Source: Gammaproteobacteria bacterium
GTDB lineage: Bacteria > Pseudomonadota > Gammaproteobacteria > SZUA-229
Assembly: GCA_029880105.1 (NCBI GenBank)
Contig: JAOUPA010000004.1
Location: forward strand, 1 to 38,541
Direction: 5' to 3'
Length of the DNA stretch: 38,541 bases
Part shown: positions 9,072-16,517 of the stretch, in pieces
Layout: each line of letters starts with the position of its first letter
Numbering within the stretch: the stretch's first letter is position 1
Made by a program: the position numbers and the translations under genes
The notes under the pieces: generated by a model
What the model was told of the DNA's origin: nothing
The model's database searches: none
Seen by the model: the letters and a program-made list of their open reading frames with translations, nothing else

Positions 9072-9545
9072 ATGTTCAACATCGTCCTGTACCAGCCAGA
9101 AATTCCACCCAATACTGGCAACATCATACGGCTGTGCGCCAATACCGGCTGCTACTTACACCTGATTGAGCCACTGGGTTTTGAACTCGATGATAAAAAA
9201 CTCCGCCGCGCTGGACTCGATTATCATGAATGGGCCGATGTTCAGATACATACTTCTCTGGATGCCTTCACTGCCAAACTTGGTAATTCCGGCTCTGGTA
9301 ACGTCTATGCGTTAACAACACGGGGACAACGTAACTATTACGAGGCACGCTATTTAGCCGGTGATTCCTTAATTTTTGGCCCTGAGACCCGAGGCCTGCC
9401 CCAGGAATATCTGGATTCACTAGCCCCTTTAAATACCCTGCGCCTACCTATGCTAAAAAACAGCCGCAGCCTTAATCTATCCAATACAGCTGCCATTGTG
9501 GTTTATGAAGCCTTACGTCAGACAGGTTTTAAAGGGATGGGTTAG
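9072..9545 (+). CDS. trmL: tRNA (cytidine/uridine-34 2'-O)-methyltransferase TrmL
   Basis: This 157-residue SPOUT-class enzyme uses S-adenosylmethionine to methylate the 2'-O of the wobble base in certain leucine tRNAs. It begins MFNIVLYQPEIPPNTGNI, the family signature with the NTGN motif. It also has LIFGPETRGLP (about 101-111) and the knot-forming stretch LPMLKNSRSLNLSNTAA near the C-terminus. The length matches E. coli TrmL (formerly YibK). The gene stands alone on the plus strand. Its last four bases overlap the end of gpsA, read from the other strand. In E. coli trmL also lies close to gpsA-secB. Confidence 0.95.
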   Translation: MFNIVLYQPEIPPNTGNIIRLCANTGCYLHLIEPLGFELDDKKLRRAGLDYHEWADVQIHTSLDAFTAKLGNSGSGNVYALTTRGQRNYYEARYLAGDSLIFGPETRGLPQEYLDSLAPLNTLRLPMLKNSRSLNLSNTAAIVVYEALRQTGFKGMG

Positions 9546-10576
9546 TGTTGGTCGTGAACAATTTCTGAGCCTGGTTTTCTTTCAAGTAGTTGCCTGACGG
9601 CCTCCTGTGGAGACAGGTTCTCGTATAACACCTTGTATACTTGCTCGATAATGGGCAGTTCCACGTTATATTTTTCGGCAAGGCGCATTGCTTCTCGTGC
9701 GGTCCTGACACCTTCAATTTCCTGACCTATCTGCTGTTTTATTTCCTCTTTTGACAGTCCCTCTGCCAGCTTCAGGCCCATACGACGATTTCGAGACTGG
9801 TTATCGGTACAGGTCAGAACCAGATCACCCATGCCGGCAAGGCCCATAAAGGTTTCACGATGGGCTCCCATTACCACACCTAGTCGCATCAGCTCAGCCA
9901 GTCCACGCGTAATCAGCGCCGCCCTCGCATTGGCACCAAACCCCAGACCATCAGCCGCACCCGAGGCAATCGCCAGTACATTTTTTAGCGCACCACCCAG
10001 CTCAACACCAACCATATCATTGCTAGTGTAGGCCCTGAAGTTTCCGTGGTGCAGGCAGTGACTGATCTTATTGGCCAGCTCCTCTGATTCTGAAGCCACT
10101 GTAATTGCCGTTGGCAAGCCCAACGCTACCTCTCGGGCAAAAGTAGGCCCTGATATCACTACAAATTTAGAGCACTGTGGCAGCTCTTCCTTAACCACCT
10201 GATGCAGCAATTTACCGGTACCTTCTTCAAGACCCTTACTGGCCCAGGTCACCGCAGTATCCTTATCGATAAAAACCGAGGCCTTGGCCAGAAATGAACG
10301 AAAGACATAACTGGGGATAGCCAGCAAAATCCAGCTGGCTGATTTCAGTGCCAGCTCCAAGCTGGGCTGTATCTTTAATGTCTCAGGAAAGGGAATATCT
10401 GGAATAAACTGCTGGTTACAGCGCTCTTTCTGCAGGCGCTCCATGTGCTCAGGCTCGTTCCCCCATAACGTGACTTCTGAGCCAGCATTGGCCATATGTA
10501 TGGCCAGCGCAGTACCCCATGAACCCGCACCTATAACCGTGACCGGCCCTGGTCCTGCTTTATCCTCAGCAGACAT
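9542..10576 (-). CDS. gpsA: NAD(P)H-dependent glycerol-3-phosphate dehydrogenase
   Basis: This 344-residue cytoplasmic enzyme reduces dihydroxyacetone phosphate to sn-glycerol 3-phosphate, the first step of phospholipid synthesis. The dinucleotide-binding motif is GAGSWG (16-21). Further conserved stretches are WASKGLE, the catalytic-lysine region VELGGALKNVLAIASG, and GLAGMGDLVLTCT. It starts 3 bases after the secB stop. It ends convergently, overlapping trmL by 4 bases, so there is no room for a private terminator on either side. The length is slightly above the usual value of about 335-340. Confidence 0.96.
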   Translation of the reverse strand: MSAEDKAGPGPVTVIGAGSWGTALAIHMANAGSEVTLWGNEPEHMERLQKERCNQQFIPDIPFPETLKIQPSLELALKSASWILLAIPSYVFRSFLAKASVFIDKDTAVTWASKGLEEGTGKLLHQVVKEELPQCSKFVVISGPTFAREVALGLPTAITVASESEELANKISHCLHHGNFRAYTSNDMVGVELGGALKNVLAIASGAADGLGFGANARAALITRGLAELMRLGVVMGAHRETFMGLAGMGDLVLTCTDNQSRNRRMGLKLAEGLSKEEIKQQIGQEIEGVRTAREAMRLAEKYNVELPIIEQVYKVLYENLSPQEAVRQLLERKPGSEIVHDQH

Positions 10577-10579
10577 TAA

Positions 10580-11050
10580 TTAATGGGCCGTACCTTGAGC
10601 CGCGGCTGCCTGTTGCTGTTTCTGCTGCATAAACAACGCATTAAAATTAATCGGTGAAAGTAATAGAGATGGAAAACCTCCCTTGTTGACAAAATCAGCG
10701 ATAGCTTCCCTTGCAAACGGAAACAACGCCTCCGGACAATAGGCGCCCAGCATTCCCTCCAGATTTTCTTTTGGGAAACCTGATAGCATAAACAGGCCGG
10801 CCTGTTTTACCTCAACAAGAAAAGCTGTTTTTTCATTTTTCTTGGCAGTAACTGTTATATTTAACAACACCTCATAGATGTTCTGCCCAACTGCCTGATG
10901 TGAACTATTTATTTGCACATTAATATCTGGTTTCCATTCACCATCAGCAAAAACAGAGGGTGAGTTAGGTGCTTCAAACGACACATCCTTTAAATAAATT
11001 TTCTGAATAGCAAACTGCTGCTCTGCTACCTGTTGATTTTCTTCTGTCAT
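10580..11050 (-). CDS. secB: Protein-export chaperone SecB
   Basis: This 156-residue cytosolic chaperone forms a tetramer that keeps preproteins unfolded and hands them to SecA. The recognisable core is QKIYLKDVSFEAPNSP (about 15-30) and, later, PEALFPFAREAIADFVNKGGFPSLLLSPINF (about 105-135), ending in an alanine/glutamine-rich tail. The length matches E. coli SecB (155). It sits in the order rhodanese-secB-gpsA. In E. coli a glutaredoxin gene (grxC) lies between yibN and secB; here the 45-base gap has no gene. Confidence 0.96.
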   Translation of the reverse strand: MTEENQQVAEQQFAIQKIYLKDVSFEAPNSPSVFADGEWKPDINVQINSSHQAVGQNIYEVLLNITVTAKKNEKTAFLVEVKQAGLFMLSGFPKENLEGMLGAYCPEALFPFAREAIADFVNKGGFPSLLLSPINFNALFMQQKQQQAAAAQGTAH

Positions 11051-11095
11051 AGTAATCCACTCTAAAGCAGCGCCTTAATTAACGCCTCATTAAAA

Positions 11096-11524
11096 TTATT
11101 TTTTTGTTGTTGGTAATTTTGCTTCCAGCCAGGCATTTATGCCGCCTGCAATATTGTGTACATTGGTAAAACCGGCCTGAGTCAGTAAGCGACAGGCCCT
11201 GGTAGACGAGGCACCACTGTTACAATATGCGAGTACTACTGATTGTTTTTTTGAGGCGAGACTATCCAGCTTTTCCTTGAACACAGAGAGCGGCAGATTG
11301 GTCGCCCCTTTAATATGCCCCTTACCAAAATCACTACTCTCGCGCACATCGATAATCAGCGCATCATCATTGCTATTAATAAGACGAATTGCACTCATGG
11401 GATTAAGATGAATCGACTGGTTCGTCCGGCTCTCAAACTCAGCCTTAACCAGCAACACCAGTACAACCACCAACGCCATCCACAAATAAGGATGGTTCGC
11501 TACAAACTCAAACATCTGTTCCAT
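11096..11524 (-). CDS. yibN: Membrane-anchored rhodanese-domain protein (YibN-like)
   Basis: This 142-residue protein has one N-terminal membrane helix (about 13-27) followed by a single rhodanese domain (about 40-138). The active-site loop is YCNSGASS with nucleophile C101. The CH2A-like segment IIDVRESSDFGKGHIKGA lies at 57-74. Rhodaneses carry a persulfide on the catalytic cysteine and transfer sulfur to thiol acceptors; the physiological partner of YibN is not settled. The gene lies 14 bases after an ArsR-type regulator with a persulfide-sensor cysteine pair and upstream of secB. This is consistent with a link to sulfane sulfur, but that link is inference. Confidence 0.88.
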   Translation of the reverse strand: MEQMFEFVANHPYLWMALVVVLVLLVKAEFESRTNQSIHLNPMSAIRLINSNDDALIIDVRESSDFGKGHIKGATNLPLSVFKEKLDSLASKKQSVVLAYCNSGASSTRACRLLTQAGFTNVHNIAGGINAWLEAKLPTTKK

Positions 11525-11538
11525 AATAAAACGCTTAT

Positions 11539-11880
11539 TTATTCAAAATCACCGAATTTTAGACCAGTGGAACAGAAAACCTCCTGCATCATACCAATCA
11601 GTCGTAGCGTGCGGGTATCGCCGACACGATAAAACACCTTATTGGCGTCCTTACGTGATGCCAGAATACCCTTATCACGTAAAATGGCCAGATGCTGTGA
11701 AATATTACTCTGTGAGGTACCCACAGCATCTACGATATCCTGTACACTGACTTCCTGGTCGCCCAGCGTACAGAGTATTTTTAAACGAAGCGGATGCGAC
11801 ATCGCTTTAAGTGAACGCGATGCACGGTTAATATCCTCTTCACGAGTCATTAATAATGGATCTTCCTGACTTGCACTCAT
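11539..11880 (-). CDS. ArsR-family repressor with BigR/SqrR-type cysteine pair
   Basis: This 113-residue winged-helix repressor spans the whole ArsR fold: LKAMSHPLRLKILCTL (24-39), the recognition helix SQSNISQHLAILRD (56-69) and the wing KVFYRV (81-86). It has two cysteines, C37 in LCTL and C103 in VFC, 66 positions apart. The persulfide-responsive repressors BigR and SqrR have their reactive cysteines in the same sequence contexts and, as I recall, at the same spacing. The metal-site motif ELCVCDL of ArsR/SmtB proteins is absent. It is first in the operon ahead of the rhodanese gene and faces divergently transcribed envC. Family call firm; persulfide sensing is inferred. Confidence 0.9.
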   Translation of the reverse strand: MSASQEDPLLMTREEDINRASRSLKAMSHPLRLKILCTLGDQEVSVQDIVDAVGTSQSNISQHLAILRDKGILASRKDANKVFYRVGDTRTLRLIGMMQEVFCSTGLKFGDFE

Positions 11881-12025
11881 GAGCTACCTTGACCTCTACG
11901 TTGATCTATAACTATATAATTAAAAACCAATACGATATTACACTGTTTCAGTAAAAAATACACCGAACAGATAAAATATAAAAACAAACTTAATATTTTT
12001 AATAATTGAAAGAAAGGCTCTGTTT
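11881..12025. other. Divergent AT-rich intergenic region, arsR / envC
   Basis: These 145 very AT-rich bases contain the promoters of the arsR operon (minus) and envC (plus). The tract CTATAACTATATAATTA near 11907-11923, about 30 bases from the arsR start, has repeated TATA(A/T) units. It is the most likely place for an autoregulatory ArsR-type operator, but I see no perfect long palindrome. No confident -35/-10 pair could be assigned. Confidence 0.3.
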
Positions 12026-13249
12026 TTGCGTAATAAAAACACCAGTTCAATTCTCGCACAACCTATAATAAAGCACGGCTCAATCTGCTTTCTGCTAGCT
12101 TTTTATCCCTTATATCAACCAGTTACCCTGTTTGCTGAAAATGAGTCTGATATTCCCGTCTATCAGGAAAAGCTCGATCGCCTACAACAAAGTATTCTCA
12201 ATATTCAAAAACACCTGAAAGAAACCCGTGGACACCGCGGCAATACCCTTACCGAATTGCAACAGCTCGAGAGTGCAATCAGCAATAATGCTCGAGCTCT
12301 CAAAAAGACTGAAGACGAGATAAAGGCCATCAACGCTCGCATCACCAAAACTAGAAAAAATCTCGAACTACTCAATCGGCAACTAAAAAAACAGAAATTT
12401 ATTCTTGGCGAGCAGCTCAGGGCTGCCTACGCACTGGGTGCCCAGCAAAACATGAAGATGCTACTTAATCAGCAGGATCCTGCTGAAATGGGGCGAATTC
12501 AGGCCTATTTTAACTACCTGAACAGGGCGCGTCAGACTGAAATACAGCAATTCATTACAACTATCGAAAGTAAGCGACAACAGGAACTGGAGCTCTCCAA
12601 TAACCTTGATTCACAGAAATCCGCGCTTGAGACACGTAAAAAGCAGACACGCGAGCTTCAGAAGCAGCGTTTACAACGCAATCAACTGCTCGTCCAGCTT
12701 GATGAAAAAATAAAGAATCAGGAACAGACTCTAACCGGCCTCGAGGCCAGCCGTAATAAAATTGAAGACCTTCTCCACTCTCTCGGCCAGATACTGGCCG
12801 ATATCCCAGTGTCTCCCGGAGAAGACAGGCCCTTTAAGCAACAAAAAGGCACATTACCCTGGCCTATCAAAGGCCCCTTCATCGCTCACTATGGGCAGAA
12901 GCGTAATCAGGGTGACTTAAAATGGAATGGCGTACTGATTGGATCTTCTTATGGCACACCCGTTCGCGCCATCAGCCATGGCCGTGTCGCTTTTTCTGAC
13001 TGGCTACAGGGATTCGGATTTATCTCCATCATTGACCATGGCGATGGCTATATGAGTCTCTATGGTCACAACGAATCATTATTTAAGCAGGCTGGAGACT
13101 GGGTCACCGCGGGCGAGATCATTGCCACAACCGGGGACAGCGGTGGCCAACCAGACCCCGGGCTTTATTTTGAGATTCGCTCTCGTGGCAAACCCATTGA
13201 CCCTCAGGAGTGGTGCTCCAGCAAGGCCAGACACGCCGCAACGCGGTAA
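12026..13249 (+). CDS. envC: Murein hydrolase activator EnvC-like (coiled coil plus degenerate LytM)
   Basis: This 407-residue periplasmic protein would activate the division amidases AmiA/AmiB at the septum. A TTG start at 12026 with AGAAAGG about 8 bases upstream gives a plausible signal peptide (hydrophobic 19-36). No ATG occurs until far into the coiled coil. Residues about 45-265 form a long charged coiled coil. The C-terminal M23/LytM domain (about 285-400) includes GTPVRAISHGRVAFSDW, IIDHGDGYMSLYGHNESL and GLYFEIRSRGKPIDP. The first zinc motif HxxxD and the terminal HxH of active M23 enzymes are replaced (NGVLIGS and LYFEIR), as in true EnvC, so it is probably not a hydrolase itself. 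Upstream of ctpA and yibQ, as in many gammaproteobacteria. Confidence 0.9.
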   Translation: MRNKNTSSILAQPIIKHGSICFLLAFYPLYQPVTLFAENESDIPVYQEKLDRLQQSILNIQKHLKETRGHRGNTLTELQQLESAISNNARALKKTEDEIKAINARITKTRKNLELLNRQLKKQKFILGEQLRAAYALGAQQNMKMLLNQQDPAEMGRIQAYFNYLNRARQTEIQQFITTIESKRQQELELSNNLDSQKSALETRKKQTRELQKQRLQRNQLLVQLDEKIKNQEQTLTGLEASRNKIEDLLHSLGQILADIPVSPGEDRPFKQQKGTLPWPIKGPFIAHYGQKRNQGDLKWNGVLIGSSYGTPVRAISHGRVAFSDWLQGFGFISIIDHGDGYMSLYGHNESLFKQAGDWVTAGEIIATTGDSGGQPDPGLYFEIRSRGKPIDPQEWCSSKARHAATR

Positions 13250-13321
13250 TCTTGCTAGTGATTTCATTAGAGAGCAATTACAGGGAACCCATCGTTCAGC
13301 TTTTACTCAAAATAATGCTAT

Positions 13322-13335
13322 AGTGTGGCCACACT
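13322..13335. promoter_or_regulatory. Perfect palindrome AGTGTGGCCACACT, candidate operator
   Basis: A 14-base perfect dyad lies about 95 bases upstream of ctpA, flanked by TATAG on the left and TTATAG on the right. The TATAGT directly overlapping its left arm could be a -10 element, so the site could be bound by a dimeric regulator. No T-run follows, which argues against a terminator. The bound factor is unknown. Confidence 0.4.
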
Positions 13336-13360
13336 TATAGTAACCAGCCCTTACTACCGA

Positions 13361-13375
13361 GCTTGCAAAGCAAGC
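13361..13375. repeat. Short hairpin GCTTGC-AAA-GCAAGC upstream of ctpA
   Basis: A 6-base perfect stem with a 3-base loop lies in the probable 5' leader of ctpA, about 55 bases before the start. There is no T-tract downstream, so it is probably not a terminator. It may be chance. Confidence 0.3.
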
Positions 13376-13428
13376 CAAACCGGGCCTGCATTTATACATA
13401 ACCGGCTTTATGTGCACGGAGTTTTTTA

Positions 13429-14754
13429 ATGAGTAAACAGTTCAGAACAGCGCTTCTTTTAACCCTGGGTATCCTAATCGGCATCACAGCCTCTATAACT
13501 GGCAATGTTATGGCCAGCAAGGAATCCACTAACGGCCTCCCTCTGAATGAGTTACGTAATCTCTCTGATATTTTTTCGCGCATTAAATCTGACTATGTTG
13601 AAGTAGTCGAGGATAAAGTCCTGCTCGAAAATGCCATTAAGGGCATGCTCTCAGGACTGGATCCACACTCAACCTACCTTAACCCCGAAGAATACAAAGA
13701 ATTGCAAATTGGCACCACCGGTCAATTTGGTGGCCTTGGTATTCAGGTAGGCATGGAAGATGGCTTTGTCAAAGTTATCTCTCCTATTGATGACACACCC
13801 GCATTCCATGCTGGCGTTCAGGCTGGCGACCTGATTATTCGACTCGATGAGAAACCCGTTAAAGGCATGACCCTGAACGATGCCGTCAACATTATGCGCG
13901 GTAAACCCGGCACAGCTATCAAACTCACCATTGTGCGCGAGGGCGTTGATAAGCCACTGGTAATTTCTATTACCCGTGACATCATCAAGGTTGATAGCGT
14001 TAAAAGCCGTATGTTAGAGCCTGGCTATGGTTATGTGCGCATCACAAACTTCCAGTCCAAAACACCTGCAGACCTGCTCAAGGCCATTAATTCATTGAAA
14101 GAAGAATACGGTAGTGAGCTTAAGGGGCTGGTTCTCGATCTTCGCAACAACCCAGGTGGTGTTCTCAACGCAGCTGCTGATGTCGCCGATCTTTTTATCG
14201 AAAAAGGCAAGCTGGTTTACACCGAGGGACGCATTGAAAATTCTAAGTTTGAATTTAATGCAAAACCTGGTGATACCTTAAACCATGCACCGATTGTAGT
14301 CCTGATCAACGGTGGTTCAGCTTCGGCTTCTGAAATTGTCGCAGGCGCATTACAGGATCATCACCGTGCCGTCGTCATGGGTAGCAAATCCTTTGGCAAG
14401 GGCTCTGTGCAAACTATTCAGGAACTACGCAGTGGTGGCGCGGTTAAAATTACTACTGCACGTTATTTCACACCTTCAGGCCGTTCTATTCAGGGTGAAG
14501 GCATTGAACCTGATATTCATCTGGACACCTTCAAAATCACCGAAACAGAGACAGACAAGGTGTCACGTCTAAAAGAGGCTGATCTTGGTAATCATATTTC
14601 GAACCCTGATAAATCCGATGAAGAAATTAAAAAGGAAAACCTGGCCAAGGAAGAGTCCGAAAAAAATAAAAAAGTACTGGCTGCTGAAGATTACCAGTTG
14701 CACGAGGCGCTGGTATTACTCAAAGGCCTAAGCATACTTCATCCTAAATCATGA
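13429..14754 (+). CDS. ctpA: Carboxy-terminal processing protease (S41 family)
   Basis: This 441-residue periplasmic serine protease begins with an N-terminal signal or anchor (about 7-29). A PDZ domain follows (about 95-180, with GGLGIQVG and PAFHAGVQAGDLIIRLD), then the S41 catalytic core (about 195-365). The Ser-Lys dyad is best assigned to S299 in GGSASASEI and K324 in SFGKGS. The spacing of 25 equals that of the S430/K455 dyad of E. coli Prc. The tail (about 385-420) is highly charged. CtpA proteins trim or degrade envelope proteins, including cell-wall hydrolases, which fits the position right after envC. The ATG at 13429 has an ACGGAG ribosome site. Confidence 0.95.
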   Translation: MSKQFRTALLLTLGILIGITASITGNVMASKESTNGLPLNELRNLSDIFSRIKSDYVEVVEDKVLLENAIKGMLSGLDPHSTYLNPEEYKELQIGTTGQFGGLGIQVGMEDGFVKVISPIDDTPAFHAGVQAGDLIIRLDEKPVKGMTLNDAVNIMRGKPGTAIKLTIVREGVDKPLVISITRDIIKVDSVKSRMLEPGYGYVRITNFQSKTPADLLKAINSLKEEYGSELKGLVLDLRNNPGGVLNAAADVADLFIEKGKLVYTEGRIENSKFEFNAKPGDTLNHAPIVVLINGGSASASEIVAGALQDHHRAVVMGSKSFGKGSVQTIQELRSGGAVKITTARYFTPSGRSIQGEGIEPDIHLDTFKITETETDKVSRLKEADLGNHISNPDKSDEEIKKENLAKEESEKNKKVLAAEDYQLHEALVLLKGLSILHPKS

Positions 14755-14764
14755 AATAAAATTG

Positions 14765-15559
14765 ATGCGAGCGAATATCCAGAAATATATCAGACAATTT
14801 TTATTTCTATATTTGCTTGCCATTTTTAGTTCAGCCACTGAGGCTGCCAAGCTTGCCAGTATTATTATTGACGATATTGGCAACAGCTATGAATATGGCC
14901 AAGCAGTCATTAATCTACCGGCGCCCATTACGCTTTCTATATTGCCCAAAACTGAATTTGCAGCCCAACTAGCAACACAGGCATATAATGCCAGCAAGGA
15001 AGTCATGTTGCACCTGCCGTTACAATCGATAGAGCACCATAAACCAACACCTGGCACGCTCAAACTACACATGACCAGACAACAGTTTAGTCAGCAGGTG
15101 AAAGACAATATTGCCTCTGTCCCCTATATCAGGGGTATTAATAATCACATGGGTAGCCTGCTCAGCCAACACCCGGGACACATGGACTGGTTGATGGCTG
15201 AAGTTGCCAAGCACAATAATATGTTCTTCGTCGACAGCCTGACCAGCAGCAAATCTGTGATCACCGAAATGGCCACTGCCCATCAGGTGCCCAATCTGGT
15301 ACGCGATGTATTCCTCGACCCTGACTTTGAGCCCGATACCATCCACAAGCAATTTGATCAATTTATTGATCTCGTCAATAAAAACGGTCACGCTATCGCT
15401 ATTGCGCACCCACACCCATCGACTCTGTCTTTTCTCAAGGACAACCTGAGTCGATTAGCCGAAAATGGTATAGAACTAGTACCCGTCTCAAAACTACTTG
15501 AACTGAGAGGAGATGAAAACCATGTCACATGCACTGGTCCCACTTGCTCAGGGCTGTGA
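14765..15559 (+). CDS. yibQ: Divergent polysaccharide deacetylase family protein (YibQ)
   Basis: This 264-residue protein has a signal peptide (hydrophobic 10-25, cleavage near ATEAA) and a secreted NodB-like fold. Family marks are KLASIIIDDIGNSYEYG (about 27-43), EVMLHLPLQS (about 78-87), a GINNHMGSLL segment (about 119-128) and the C-terminal AIAIAHPHPSTL. It starts 10 bases after the ctpA stop, at ATG 14765; the TTG directly before it is also in frame but unlikely. The envC-ctpA-yibQ order is common in gammaproteobacteria and suggests an envelope role, but the substrate of YibQ proteins is not established. The C-terminus overlaps the next gene by 38 bases. Confidence 0.85.
   Translation: MRANIQKYIRQFLFLYLLAIFSSATEAAKLASIIIDDIGNSYEYGQAVINLPAPITLSILPKTEFAAQLATQAYNASKEVMLHLPLQSIEHHKPTPGTLKLHMTRQQFSQQVKDNIASVPYIRGINNHMGSLLSQHPGHMDWLMAEVAKHNNMFFVDSLTSSKSVITEMATAHQVPNLVRDVFLDPDFEPDTIHKQFDQFIDLVNKNGHAIAIAHPHPSTLSFLKDNLSRLAENGIELVPVSKLLELRGDENHVTCTGPTCSGL
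15505..15512 (+). promoter_or_regulatory. Ribosome binding site deciding the DJ-1 gene start
   Basis: GAGAGGAG lies inside the end of yibQ. It ends directly before an ATG at 15513 (too close) and 9 bases before the ATG at 15522, which favours the second ATG and gives a start typical of YajL proteins. Confidence 0.65.
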
Positions 15560-16064
15560 AGAGCTTGAGGCTATTACCATTACCGATCTACTCGTCAGGG
15601 CCGGTATCGAAGTAACAACAGCTGGCCTGGATAATCAACCGGTCACGGCTTCACGCGGCACCCGCATCATCCCAGATACCAATATCGATACGGTAAAAAA
15701 TAATCTTTTTGATTTAGTCGTGCTCCCTGGCGGGCTTCCCGGTGCCAACCATTTACGTGATGACCCACGTATACAGGCCATACTGAAACATCACGCAGCC
15801 AGTAATAAATGGCTTGCCGCCATCTGTGCCGCACCCAGGGCGCTGGCCGCTGCCGGATTACTCGATAATAAAAAAGTAACCTGTTATCCTGGCTCACTGT
15901 CTGACTACCCTGAACTGAATATCCAAACAACAGCCATTGAAATCGACGGCAATATCATCACTTCCCGTGGCCCCGGTACGGCCATGGATTTTGCCCTAAC
16001 CCTGATTGAACAGCTGAAAGGCAAAGAAAAGCGTGCTGAAATCGAGCATCAGCTAGCCCGATAA
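15522..16064 (+). CDS. yajL: DJ-1/PfpI family protein, YajL-like
   Basis: This 180-residue cytoplasmic protein has the DJ-1 fold. Conserved features are the N-terminal ALVPLAQGCEELEAITITDLL with the acidic residue of the active site, the VVLPGG turn (66-71), the nucleophile elbow AAICAAPRAL with C102, and SRGPGTAMDFAL near the C-terminus. YajL-type proteins act in oxidative and thiol stress and have been described as chaperones or deglycases; the exact activity is debated. The sequence aligns closely along its length with E. coli YajL. The start overlaps yibQ by 38 bases, so translation is probably coupled. An alternative start at 15513 adds three residues. Confidence 0.9.
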   Translation: MSHALVPLAQGCEELEAITITDLLVRAGIEVTTAGLDNQPVTASRGTRIIPDTNIDTVKNNLFDLVVLPGGLPGANHLRDDPRIQAILKHHAASNKWLAAICAAPRALAAAGLLDNKKVTCYPGSLSDYPELNIQTTAIEIDGNIITSRGPGTAMDFALTLIEQLKGKEKRAEIEHQLAR

Positions 16065-16096
16065 TAATAATTTATTAACCTTATTTTATTAATGGG

Positions 16097-16124
16097 TTGA
16101 ATAATTCTCATTTGCCTATATAAT
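16097..16124 (+). promoter_or_regulatory. Sigma-70 promoter for the DsrC-family gene
   Basis: TTGAAT (16097-16102) and a perfect TATAAT (16119-16124) are separated by 16 bases, giving a strong housekeeping promoter. Transcription would start near 16131 and leave a leader of about 32 bases before the ATG at 16163. Confidence 0.75.
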
Positions 16125-16150
16125 ACTTGACCAAACTACTAGGTTATTTA

Positions 16151-16156
16151 GAGGAA
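16151..16156 (+). promoter_or_regulatory. Ribosome binding site of the DsrC-family gene
   Basis: GAGGAA lies 6 bases before ATG 16163. It favours this start over an upstream in-frame TTG at 16127, which would add 12 residues not usual in the family and would overlap the promoter. Confidence 0.75.
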
Positions 16157-16162
16157 ACCACA

Positions 16163-16498
16163 ATGCAAGCAGAAGTAAACGGCAAGATCATCCAACTCAG
16201 CGAGGCTGGTTGGCTGGAAAATCTTGATGAATGGAGCGAAGAACTCGCTGTTCAAATCGCCAAAAATGAGCAAATTCCAGAACTAACTCAGGAGCACTGG
16301 GACATCATCAATGAAGCACGCGAATACTTTACAGAAAATGGTGCCGTATGTGAGCCTCGTAATTTTTCAAAAATCATGAAAAATAAATATGGCAAAGATC
16401 GTAGCGATCAAAAATACATTTACTCGCTGTTTCCAACAGGCCTGATCAAATGCGCTAACAAAATCGCTGGTCTGCCAAGACCCAAGGGCTGTAGCTAG
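16163..16498 (+). CDS. DsrC/TusE-family sulfur carrier with atypical cysteines
   Basis: This 111-residue protein has the usual DsrC/TusE length. Family marks are the N-terminal VNGKIIQLSEAGWLENLDEW, LTQEHWDIINEAREYF (41-56), KYIYSLFPTG (84-93) and the C-terminal arm GLPRPKGCS. The penultimate cysteine (C110, CysA) is present; it carries persulfide or trisulfide sulfur in known members. In canonical DsrC the second cysteine lies 11 positions before CysA. Here that position is N99 and a cysteine sits two residues earlier, at C97; C63 is an extra cysteine. It is therefore neither textbook DsrC nor textbook TusE (CysA only). It is not next to dsr or tus genes. Its own strong promoter suggests solid expression. 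A sulfur-relay role is inferred from the family. Confidence 0.88.
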   Translation: MQAEVNGKIIQLSEAGWLENLDEWSEELAVQIAKNEQIPELTQEHWDIINEAREYFTENGAVCEPRNFSKIMKNKYGKDRSDQKYIYSLFPTGLIKCANKIAGLPRPKGCS

Positions 16499-16517
16499 CA
16501 GTCTACCCTAGACAGGG

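Larger units (their letters stand above)
13250..13428. other. Intergenic region envC-ctpA with palindromes
   Basis: No gene is seen in these 179 bases. They hold a perfect 14-base palindrome (13322-13335) and a small hairpin (13361-13375), both listed separately. The ctpA ribosome site is the ACGGAG about 9 bases before the ATG at 13429. Confidence 0.5.

Noticed and set aside
12026..13249. envC read as an active M23 metallopeptidase
   Set aside because: The zinc-binding residues of active LytM enzymes are replaced, so an activator role is more likely.
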